A stretch of 64,000 bases of DNA from Bisporella sp. PMI_857 (lineage: Eukaryota > Ascomycota > Leotiomycetes > Helotiales > Helotiaceae), in assembly GCA_021307315.1 (NCBI GenBank), contig JAJSPD010000081.1:62001-126000 (forward strand), given 5' to 3'. Positions 50,987 to 64,000 of this stretch are shown piece by piece (positions within the stretch are counted from its first letter, which is position 1; each line of letters begins with the position of its first letter). The translations under genes were made by a program, and so were the position numbers. The notes below the pieces were generated by a model. That model was not told the DNA's origin. It ran no database searches and saw only the letters and a program-made list of their open reading frames with translations.

Positions 50987-51976
50987 ATGGATATCACGGG
51001 TTGCGCTTTTGTGATTGGAGGCAAGTGCCCCTGTTCCGCTCGTAAATTCTCATCAGCTAATTCCCGTCCCAGCTAGTGGCATTGGACGTAGCTGTGCCAT
51101 AGCCTTCGCTAAGTTTGGAGCCCGTTGTCTTACGATTGCCGATATCAATCTCGAGGCGGCCCAGGCCGTGCTAAAAGAATGCCAATCACTCGCCACGAAT
51201 CCGAAATTTACCGCAGAATGTGTGGCGATCGATATTACGCTAGAGAATTCCGTCAAGGCTGCAATGAATCATGCAGTCAGTGCGTTCGGACGCATTGATT
51301 ATTGCGTGAATAGTGCTGGTGTAAGCGGAGCCTCCAAACTTCGTGCATGAAGATCCTTCCACTAACTTCAATTGCCTCGTTTAGATGGGGGTGACGATTG
51401 CCAGTGAGACAGCTGAAGCAGATATTGAAGAGTTCAATAATATGCTCAAGGTGAATACGACAGGGACATTCATTGTGACGCGCATCATGTCAGCAATCAT
51501 GAAAACTCAGGAGTTGAACCCAGTCGATTCCCTATCCCCCGGCCGTGGATCTACTCGGGGTAGCATTGTGAATCTTGGATCAGCCTCATCGCTGGTTGCT
51601 ACGCCCAAGATGATCCAATACACCGCATCCAAGCATGCAGTGAGTGGCATAACCAAGAATGCAGGTAAGACGCAAATATTTCCTGATAGAATCATGGTTT
51701 ATCTGACTAGGCCTCGTAGCACTTGACAATGCGGCGTATGGGATACGAGTCAATAGTGTTTGTCCATCTTGGGTTGATACACCTATGATACGCAAGGCAA
51801 TGGATGACATTCCCGGGCTTGGGAAAATGATTGAATCCGCTGTGCCGATGGGACGCATCGCAAGCGCCGAAGAAGTTGCAGATGCTGTCATTTTTCTTTG
51901 TAGCCCAAGATCGAGCTATGCAACTGGTTGTAATTTTATCCTTGACGGTGGTACTACTCTAAGTACCAATATCTAG
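50987..51976 (+). CDS. classical short-chain dehydrogenase/reductase
   Basis: Multi-exon classical SDR. ATG 50987 gives MDITGCAFVIG, followed by a probable GC-AG intron (GCAAGT...CCCAG, about 51021-51070) and then ASGIGRSCAIAF. The next exons give YCVNSAG joined to MGVTIASETA (intron about 51323-51384), the catalytic Ser in VNLGSASS with YTASKHAV, and after the intron at about 51665-51711 LVALDNAAYGIRVNSVCPSWVDTP. C-terminus DGGTTLSTNI. The first junction gives a cofactor loop one residue shorter than TGxxxGIG, so the first exon or splice site may be wrong. The fold is otherwise complete. It is the fourth SDR of this neighbourhood. Confidence 0.82.
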
Positions 51977-52351
51977 ATTCTAAAAATTAGGATGCTCATA
52001 ATTACGAATGAACATTTACTAGATATATTTTCAAATATTTTTATGCAAAGAAAACAGAATTTTAAGATGAAGAGCTACTAAATAAAAAAAACAGTAAACC
52101 CTAACCGGAAGAGGAAATCTAGGTTATCCAATCAAGAACCCATCCTTTTACTGATATTCATCCGCTCGATTACCAGTGCAGGGGGTCTCTACTCCAGAAT
52201 CTAAACCTACACCTATTAAAGTAGGGTAAAAATAATTTACAAACCGAAGTTAGACTTCGAAAGAGTATTTTTACCCAGTCTCACTACCCAATTCCCCCCT
52301 CCAACATTCAAACCTCATCTAAGTCTTCCAAAACGCCAACTCAATTTCAAA

Positions 52352-53069
52352 ATGGCTGAACCAATTCAAGAAACCTCCCCAGCTAAAATGGCAGACGCAA
52401 CTCCAGAAACCAAAGAACCGTATCTCGTGAGCGCCGGATACGTGGATTCTTTCCCAGCCCCCGGTCTGCGCCAAATCTTCCGACACATCACAGGCCACAA
52501 CGACGAGGGAAAATCCATTTTCCTGTCTTCCGATCATGGGAGTCACCATCGCGTGATGGGCGAGCAACAGGCGGTGGCGAATATCTTGTATTCGACACAG
52601 GAGACCCCTGTGGAACTTAATGGAAATGTTGATATTGAGAAGGCTGCCGCTGAAGAGGTAATTACGTTTTAGCTAATTTTCTTCTTTTGACGGAGAGACT
52701 GATTTTTTCGGCGATGCGTAGCCACCACTTCACTACCACAATGGTTCCATTGTCCGTATGATTGACTTTGCACCCGATGTTGAGTCACCCATGCACCGTG
52801 CCGTCTCCATTGACTATGGTATCGTTGTCTCTGGTACCTTTGAATTGATCCTCGATTCGGGCGAGAAACGTGTCATGCGACAAGGAGATATTAGTGTACA
52901 GCGTGCAACTGCCCATAAATGGAAGAATGTTTCCGGAGCAGGGACTGAGCCAGGAAGAATGATGTGGATTCTTTTGGATTGTAAGGACGTTTACGCTGGA
53001 GGGGTTAAGATGGAGGGTTATTTGGGGGATTTAGAAAAAGAATATGTAGGAAGAGGGGTTAGCAAGTAA
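52352..53069 (+). CDS. cupin-domain protein
   Basis: Two exons, start ATG 52352, with an intron at about 52658-52721 joining EE-PPLHYHNGSIVRM. The single cupin barrel shows motif 1 as PMHRAVSIDYGIVVSGTFEL and motif 2 as GDISVQRATAHKWKN, with the motif 2 His present and motif 1 reduced to one His. About 218 residues. Small cupins are frequent in fungal polyketide clusters, where some act as decarboxylases, cyclases or dioxygenases; the reduced metal ligand set makes any metal chemistry uncertain. Confidence 0.83.
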
Positions 53070-53881
53070 ATTTTGTGGTTGTGGAGGGAGCAGAGTTTAG
53101 AGTGTGGTAGATTTATATAGAGACAATGTTACGCAAATTTCAGAGCTTCTATTACCTATACTTCTTGACTGGTGGAGGGCTAGCTGTTTTTAGTTTTATC
53201 CCGCCAAATCCAAATTAATTCACAATTATAGTCCATAATTGCAAGTTCTGTATTCTGTCTGAAACAGCAGTGAGGCTCTAGTGCTAGTATTGTCAAACAA
53301 GCACTTGCTTCAGAGCTAAGATTACTACCGACGCTCTACTTGGAGACTGCTCTTGAGAGTGCTGCTCCGGTACAAAGTCGCTGGACTATAGATTTTGGAG
53401 CCCGTAAATAAGCACTGAATTCAACTAGAAACCACCATATCCCTTCCGTATTACGGGGAGTAGTCGCCAACCGCCCACCGCCCCCCCTTCTCAGTGGTCG
53501 GCCCTAGCAAACGACAGGATTAAGGAGTTGCTAGGAGCGTCTTAAGCTTGAAGCTCAAAACACTAGTAAGTATAATACTTATATTTGCATAGCTTAGGAT
53601 TTGGATTTTTGGTTGATTCCTTTTGTCTTTCACATCATTTCGAGACACATTTGGCATATTTCAAACCTAAATTCGAATGCCCTAAACTTAACACACGATT
53701 ACAATCATGAAGCCTATTCTTTGACATAGCCAGTTTCAACTACGATTCTTAAGATAATAAGTGAAAAGAAATGCTGACTAACTGCCTTTATAATCTACAA
53801 AATTAAAATAATATTCCGAGGCAGATAGTAGACTATAGAAGTCCTACGAAACGTTGCTGTACCTCTTTACCACGAATTGAA
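53070..53881. other. intergenic, nothing recognised
   Basis: Convergent 3' ends of the cupin and FAD oxidase genes. No frame or repeat of note. Confidence 0.55.
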
Positions 53882-55646
53882 TTACTTCTTTGCGGGAGTA
53901 ATAGGGTTATAGTAGTTGAATCGGCCAAAAGGGTCGTACTGAGCTTTCAACGAACGAAGCTTCTTGAGGCGCCACGGTTCCCTTCCATACATCTGCTCAA
54001 TGGGCTCATTACCCTCCGCATAATTGACATATGTAGCAGTTGGGACACCAGAGCCTTTTCGGAACAATTCTAGAGTTTGATCTGCCCACTCAGTAGCAAA
54101 TGCGTCCAGAGAAGAATTTGGTGGATAGTTGATAGCAGTAACACTACAAATGCATTTCGTTAGCACAGGATTGTAGGAAAGTTTGGGGATGCTCACGTGA
54201 GGAGAGAATGCTCACGCCAGGGGAAGGCAGATGTTTTGGGATCAATTGCTTTCACACCAACTGTTGAGTAGTCCTCTAACATGATAATAGAGCCTGCTAA
54301 TAAAGGTTGCTGGGTGATCTTCTGTTGGAAGAGATTGTAGATCTGTCGCTGGGCGGTAACATTCCATGTGTCGAGGTAGGTGGTTGAGTGGACATGTTCG
54401 TATCCCTTGGCACAAAGAGGTTGATCCATTCCGCTGCCAGTTGCGTCGGCAATTTTGGTATATGGGATATTCCCATCTTCAATTGATTCGGCGGGAATCT
54501 TGTCGAAAGGAGCGAAATACTTCATAGCATCCTTTTGTGGCCCAGCATAAGAAAATGACCACCAGATGACGGCCTAATCAATGTTAAATTCGGCTTTAAT
54601 ATAATTAACGATGAATGATAGCCTTACCTCAGTTGTACTGACGCTTGAATTCATCTCATAGAGGCCATAATTAACAGCCAGCTCTTTGACATTATTGACA
54701 ATACTGTGCAGTTTATTCAACTCTCCGAACAAAGTCTCGAGCTTGTCTTGCCTCCAGACGTAGTTTCTGAAGTACCATGTATCGACAAGACGGGGATAAA
54801 TCTTGAGCTCAAAGCTAGTGACGATGCCAAAGTTATGGCCGGCACCTTTCATTGCCCAGAGCAAATCAGGGTTAGATTTTTCGGAGATAGTTACAGCTTG
54901 GCCGTTTGCCAAAACGACGTTCAATTTAACGAGATTATCGCTGATCATTCCGTAGAATCCTTGGTAGCGACCATGACCACCACCAAGACCGGGACCAAGC
55001 ATACCGACACAGGCACAGCTTCCAGTGGCTTTTATCAATTAGCATCCATGATCACCATAAGTTTGAGATTTTCTCAAATTACGTACTTGTCACATAACCC
55101 TTATCCCAAAGATAATCAATGACTTGCCCATCATACGTTCCTCCTTGGAATATGGCTGTCTTTCCTCCTCTTTGGATCGTGATATCTCTCAACAAATTCA
55201 TGTCAATTTGCATACCAGAGAATTTGCCCAAAGTAGCAGTCAAGCCATGAGCACGGTTCACCGTGAGAAAAGGGATGCTATTGGCGTTGGCATATATGAC
55301 CTATTATATGAGCGTTAGGTTATCTTTTTTCCTACATTTTGAAGAGCTGGGTCATACTTACTATTTTGGGAATATCCGTTTCGCATGCAGGCTGAACGAC
55401 CATTTTAATAATAGGTGGTGCATATGCTTGGTATCTCGCTGTATCGACAGCGAAACGAGGATCACTAGGACCATAAATGCTGGAGCCACGACAAAGTCTC
55501 GGGCCAAGCTCACGAGCAACTTGCTGAGGTGACAGGTTACTCCGAGTAAAAGTACAAAGCTCATCAAGGCATGGCTGGGGAATAGCAGTTACCAAAGGCT
55601 GTAAAAGTAGAAGACCACATGCTGCAAAGCTGAAGAATCTAGTCAT
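53882..55646 (-). CDS. secreted FAD-linked oxidase 1 (berberine-bridge-type)
   Basis: PCMH-type FAD-binding oxidase with a BBE-like C-terminus. Start ATG 55646 followed by a signal peptide (MTRFFSFAACGLLLLQPLVT). The covalent-flavin His lies in NRAHGLTATLG and the Cys in TGSCACVGMLG, so a bicovalently bound FAD is possible. The FAD-binding core reads GLGGGHGRYQGFYG and MKGAGHNFGIVTSFE. The C-terminal motif YVNYAEGNEPIEQMYG...YDPFGRFNYYNPI is typical. Four introns (about 55320-55370, 55035-55090, 54578-54625 and 54143-54195) are inferred from frame continuity. Such enzymes do oxidative cyclisations, phenol couplings and alcohol oxidations. It has a paralogue in divergent orientation 1.8 kb away. 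Confidence 0.88.
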
Positions 55647-57450
55647 GATTGCAAAAGTAATTGACTGTGGTCTGTGATGAGTTTCTGAACTGGTTGGACA
55701 GCGAAGAGAAGTTATAGCCTCTACTTCACCGTGCTCCTTCAACTAATTTCCATAGACTCAAAGCATCCCCCCTGATGGGAGATACTCCTCCACAACTTTC
55801 GTGACTCGCTAGAGCTAGAGCATACTCATTTGTCATATCAATTTCTTAGTTCAGCCATGGCGATATTGATTGCATCAGCTTAGATGCTCACGAATTCTGA
55901 CGGCCGCGCTCCAGCAGATTCGATCGGTCGGTTTGTGGCAAGGCACAACAATTTGGACAAAGTGCCTCACCATAGCAAGTGGAATACTTGACTGAGATTT
56001 GGCCGCCGTCACTATGAACCGTTGCAACCCTGTACATAATCCAATTAGCCTTGACAATTGGCTAAGGCTTCTCTCAGCGACTTCTTCTACATAATACGGC
56101 TTTATTATGTTCTAAAAGTGCTCCCGTAAGAAGCTACCATATCTTGATCCTTCTGTACTACGCCGCACCCAAGAAATTTCAATAAGCAGGCTCGGACCAT
56201 CTCTCCACGCCCTCGCCTATTATCTAATTGGATCGTGTTGATGGAAAAGAAGATGTAATGCCCTGAGCCTGGTAGTTGCGCGGGTAGCGTAGGAACCTCC
56301 GGATTGGCTTGCTTACCTACAACGGTCAGAATGCTTTTTCTGAAAAAGATAGCTGTTCGGGCGCAAATCAGGCACTAAAGCACCACCTCAGCTACGCCGC
56401 TCATCTGAGCAAGGCTTCTTCCGTCCTATCGCATATACGATCTGTTTTACATAGAACAATTCTCGGAAGAGCCAATGATCGAGATAGGATATTATCTAGC
56501 TTACCCAGGGGTACCGACATGATGATCGATACACATGTAGCATAGAACGCCGCCCACGTTTATGCCACGCATGCCAAGGGTTGAGGCTGAGACCTAATAC
56601 GACTTAACGGGTAACGTCTTACGCCACATGGGAAAGTTTTCTCACTTCTTCACAGATACCGTGCCATGTGGCGTGGACATTAAAAGGATCGGTGAAAGCA
56701 CACAACCTGAGATGGGTTTTCTAGCTTTGATAGGTACGCCTCGGTAGGCAGCCTGGATTGTGCCGTTTGTACGGGACTGAGCCGTCTTTAAGGAACGCGT
56801 GTACCATTCTATACCCTGTCAAGTGATAAAGAAAAGGCTGGGTTGGTTTCCGTAAGGCTAGATTAGGCTAGTCTAATTTTAGATAAAAGCTAAGTTTTAG
56901 ATCATAAAAAAGATTAATGATATAAGTTTATTATTAGGATTATTTACAGACAACTCCACTTTAAAGTTATAAATTAATGATATTATATAAATTATCCTCT
57001 TCAAGACACGATTCTAACCTAAGCCTACTACCGTTAGTATCTAGATTAAATTACCTTAGTAGTAAGTGCAATTATAGGAAAACAATAAAACAAACGCATG
57101 TTAGGAAAATATAGCGGCATTGGATATTAGCTTGCTTATATCGCCTCTAACTCCCGGACTAACACCAACCCCAAATCAACCCTGTCGCCAATAGTAATCT
57201 TAAACGCCACCGATTTTCTCCTTAAAGGAGACTACGACGCGGCGCGTGAAGCAGATATGATATGAGTGAGTGGATACTGTTGGCCGAGGGCGGATTGATG
57301 TTTAGGTTGAGCTATCGTGAGCAATGCTGAGCTGATGAGAGAGGTCGGAAGGCTGTAAACAAAGTCTCAGATCCCACCCGTTGTTCAAAACTTAAAGAGA
57401 ACCTTATTTCGTCAAACCACTTACCTCAGCCGTCTAAATTGACTATCGAG
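55647..57450. promoter_or_regulatory. divergent spacer between two FAD-oxidase paralogues, with AT-rich island
   Basis: A 1.8-kb spacer holding the promoters of both oxidases. 56840-57070 is AT-rich with many TA-rich words (GATTAGGCTAGTC, TTATTATTAGGATTA), suggestive of RIP-decayed repeat DNA. No gene was recognised. Confidence 0.45.
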
Positions 57451-59205
57451 ATGTATCTTTACCTCTTGTTAAGTTTAACTTGTCTTTTGTTCGCCCGCAG
57501 TGGCCTTGCCGCCGCAGCAATTCCTCCCTTGAGACCGGTCGACCTGAAAGCTGCTCTCACTCATCAAAGCATAAAATGGTCTCCACAGGCTATACTATCT
57601 TTTCCCGATTCACCCAACTTCAAGAATGCAACTGAAAGATGGACCATTTTTGATCCACCAACTTATTCGGCCGCTGTAACCGTGGGCAGCGAAACAGATG
57701 TTGTTAACGCTGTAAGCTCATTTGATAGAATCATGAACCTTGATAAAATTAATTTCCTCTAGATCAAAGTTGCAAAGGCTCTCAAAATTTCATTCTTAGC
57801 TACAGGAGGTCGTCATGGATATAATACTGACCTAGGACGTGTTGATAATGGCCTCTCGATTGATCTGGGCCAACTGAAAAGTGTGTCTATCAATAAGAGG
57901 GCAGCAACTATGACGGTTGGGGGTGGAGTTCGATTTCGAGACATTGTTGAACCTTTGTATGCGGCCGGTTTTCTGATACGTAAGTTATCATGAAATCTCA
58001 AACCCCGTTTCATCTCTGCAGCTCACGTTTCATCAGAGACCGGAACATGCTCCTGTCCTGGTATGGTTGGGGTCTCTATAGGAGCTGGAGTTGGTCGTCT
58101 TCAGGGACTCTACGGCTTATTAAGTGATGCTCTCATATCCGCGACAGTCGTAACAGCTTCTGGCAAAGTATTACAAGTGTCTGAAACTTCCAACTCAGAC
58201 TTGTTCTGGGGAATCCGAGGGGCTGGTGCCAACTTAGTTGTTATTACCTCTGCAACGTATAAGGTTCAACCGATTTCCAACGCTCCTATCTTTACTAGTG
58301 TCGACATGATTTTTCCTGCCGACAAAAACGTCTCCTATTATAATACTTTAGCTTCGATGGCCAATGGACAAGGAACTTTTCCGGCAAAGCTAGCCGCAAT
58401 TTCCAACGTTATTTGGGATACCGCGAGCAACTCAGTAAGTGTTTGAAAATAAATCATTCCCCTAAAATATATTATACTGTCTAACATAAGCAAAGCCAAT
58501 AATCATAGCCAATTGGGCATACGCAGGTCCCCGAGAAGAGGCCCTTCGCGTAATGGCCCCTATCCTCAGTCTCCAGCCAGTATTCACAAACATTACCAAT
58601 CCTACATGGAGGAATCTCAATACTGATACGAGCTTTGGCCTCGATGCGGTCATATGCGAACCCGGCGCTATCAGAAGTATCTATAGCGCCAATCTCCGTA
58701 CTCTGTCCGCACCTACCTATATATCAGCATTCACAAAACTAGCAAATTTCTATGCAAGGTATCCCGAGGGTAGAGGCTCTGCTATCTCACTTGAGAGCTT
58801 TCCACCTCAGAAAGTTAGGGATATACCTGATAGTACAACAGCTTATCCTTGGAGAGAGACAATCACCTATCTGTAAGCAATAACTCTCAAACCCCGGACG
58901 TCGTAATTTAGAATCCAGTGACTAAGAGGTTGTTTTCAATATCTAGGCTTGTAGAACTTACTTGGGAAAAAGGAAGTAGCGTGGAAGTTCCATCAAACGC
59001 TCTAGGACGCGAGCTCCGCAAAGACTTCGCTGCTACTTCTGGATACCCTAGTTTATCAGTGTATGTAAATTATTCACATGGAGATGAGACACTCGAGCAG
59101 GTCTACAGTGCCGGAAAATTACCACGTTTGGCAAGACTTAAGAAGGCCTGGGATCCAGACAATCTCTTTGCGTTCAACAACGCATTGCCGATGAAGTATC
59201 CTTAG
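57451..59205 (+). CDS. secreted FAD-linked oxidase 2 (berberine-bridge-type)
   Basis: Paralogue of the preceding oxidase on the opposite strand. Start ATG 57451 with signal peptide MYLYLLLSLTCLLFARSGLA. The His is in GGRHGYNTDLG and the Cys in TGTCSCPGMVG, followed by GAGVGRLQGLYG and IRGAGANLVVITSATY. C-terminus YVNYSHGDETLEQVYS...WDPDNLFAFNNALP. Introns at about 57712-57762, 57979-58020, 58436-58494 and 58875-58945 restore one frame. Both covalent-flavin residues are present. GANLVV replaces the more usual GxNFGI loop, which may alter the FAD pocket. Likely role: oxidative tailoring with O2, in the secretory pathway or outside the cell. Confidence 0.88.
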
Positions 59206-59922
59206 TCAGGACTTAGATAATTATTTTGGACTGTTATTCATGTAGACTATCTAGAATTATACCTCACGATAACTACACTTGCAATCTTTGGTTCAGTTTT
59301 AAAAGCGTTCGGTGGCGAGTTTACGTAGATATGCGGTTTTATTAATAGATAATTCTATCATGGTTTTCTATGTGTCATTCTTCTACTTTAAAGTCAATTA
59401 CTCTTTATATTATTGCATTAAGGGGCAGGCTTCACCCCCCAAACCTCTCGAACGCAGCGGCTAATTTGCCGTCTATTACTTTAAAGGACATTCGTCCTAG
59501 ACCTGGTAGTTCCTCTGCTCCAATACCTATTCATACCGATTGCAATCTAGGTTCATCATTTCTTTCTATACTTGGAGGCCAGAAACATGATTTTTGGGTT
59601 AAAATTTGGTGAAAAAGACTGCGAGTAGTGCAGCTGCACATTTACATTGCCTGCCGCCTTCGATTTTGTCTATGTTCTTTTGTGTATGGCCGTCTATCTT
59701 CCAGCTGCATAGGCTGCAAGACCAAACTCCTGGAGCGGCAAGCTTGCGTTTTTAGGTAAGCATTCCTAGGCATTACCTCTACTGCAAAATTTCTTTGAGA
59801 TATGTAAAGATATAACAAATATCATCAATTCTATTTTAACGAGAAAAGCATGACTATAGTAAACTGGGGCTTTCTTTAATTCGGCCCAACAAGCTGACTT
59901 GCAAGGACGCTTTAAGAACACA
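59206..59922. other. intergenic, nothing recognised
   Basis: Convergent spacer between oxidase 2 and the halogenase. A short frame at 59370-59612 has no recognisable family. Confidence 0.5.
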
Positions 59923-63268
<3,346 letters not shown>

Positions 63269-64000
63269 ATGTACACCTTAAATATCTTAACGGGCGCGCT
63301 CCTAACGGGATCGATCAACCGTCTGACGCCTACGTTTTGTGTGTTCATTGCTTCGATTCTCGGGGCAGGATGTATAACATTCAAGGTATACCACCAAATG
63401 TTGCGTCCAAACATACGGACATCGTGGCTAATGGTCAATATCTGTAGTTCTTACGAACCCTTTTCTTCGACGTTTTTAGACATGTTCCCGGCGCCTTCTC
63501 AGCTAGATTTTCCAGCTTTGATATTGGCTATCATGCATTCAACGGAAGACACGCACACATACGTTTATATTGGCAACCTCCTGCTATCTGCGTTCCATAA
63601 GTGTGTATTACCCCGGAACTAATGTTGGCTGACCTGACATAGAGGCTTGACGAATTACACAAAAGGTATGGCCCAATCGTTCGAATCGAGCCTAATGAGG
63701 TCTCTATCAGGGATTATCAACTAATAATTTTCAGATAGCGTCAGTCAGGCTTCCTCACGGCGCAAATTGATCGGGTCTCTTATTTAAACTTGTTAAAGAG
63801 GCTTCTGACCAGCAACGTGGCCTAGCACGCAGCTCGAAGGCGGTTAAGCGCCAGCCCATACTCTTTGCAGTCTATGAGACGTCTAGATTTGCTGATCAGA
63901 GAGAAGGCGGATGAACTTGTCAAAAAACTCATCACTATAGCCTCTACTTCGCCATTGAGCCCGGTAAATGTTTTTGAGCTGTGCGGACTATTTAGTTTAG
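63269..64000 (+). CDS. cytochrome P450, N-terminal part, possibly decayed; cut by window end
   Basis: Start ATG 63269 with a membrane anchor (TFCVFIASILGAGCITF). An intron at 63386-63447 joins a proline-rich hinge region FRHVPGAFSARFSSFDIGYHA. The next block is LDELHKRYGPIVRIEPNEVSI, the conserved P450 N-terminal motif, and then HAARRRLSASPYSLQSMRRL and ELVKKLI (substrate recognition/C-helix region). Between PNE and HAARRR (63700-63832) all frames hold stops and the expected 25-30 residues are not recognisable, so this copy may be a pseudogene unless unusual introns exist. The heme Cys region lies beyond the window. Confidence 0.6.

Overview
The window looks like nuclear DNA of a filamentous ascomycete (Pezizomycotina). 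Genes are broken by many short GT-AG introns of roughly 45-65 nt. The families present are typical of fungal secondary metabolism: ABCC transporter, free-standing FAS beta subunit, Zn2Cys6 regulator, highly reducing polyketide synthase (HR-PKS), flavin halogenase and berberine-bridge-type oxidases. AT-rich stretches and decayed repeats with C-to-T type stop codons suggest repeat-induced point mutation (RIP). No tRNA, rRNA or CRISPR array was seen. I cannot name the species; a Leotiomycete- or Lecanoromycete-like genome is only a guess.

Left part (1-19 kb): an ABCC-type exporter (minus) is divergent from a complete fatty acid synthase beta subunit (plus). These are followed by an aldehyde dehydrogenase and a Zn2Cys6 transcription factor. 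A relic of a RecQ/DEAD-like helicase and a small MITE-like element with G/C-run inverted repeats lie between them. Middle-left (19-29.6 kb) is gene-poor. It holds a head-to-head pair of decayed housekeeping-gene copies (protein disulfide isomerase and amidophosphoribosyltransferase), one intact hotdog thioesterase-like gene, microsatellites and a pair of inverted ~145-bp repeats.

Right part (29.6-64 kb) is a biosynthetic neighbourhood. It contains an HR-PKS (KS-AT-DH-remnant MT-ER-KR-ACP), an AYR1-like short-chain reductase (SDR) divergent from it, an epoxide-hydrolase-like alpha/beta hydrolase, a Nor-1-like ketoreductase, an FAD monooxygenase, two further SDRs, a cupin, two paralogous secreted FAD-linked oxidases, a flavin-dependent halogenase and the start of a cytochrome P450. 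My inference is that the HR-PKS makes a reduced, unmethylated chain that is tailored by reduction, oxidation, possible epoxide opening and halogenation. The regulator and ABC pump about 12-30 kb to the left could serve it, but a 10-kb gene-poor gap separates the two parts and they may be independent clusters.

Most genes become intact only after splicing. Joined reading frames are supported by restored family motifs across each proposed junction (for example HGWPD, SGVSSGIG, FRPVIQGT). No splice site has transcript support.
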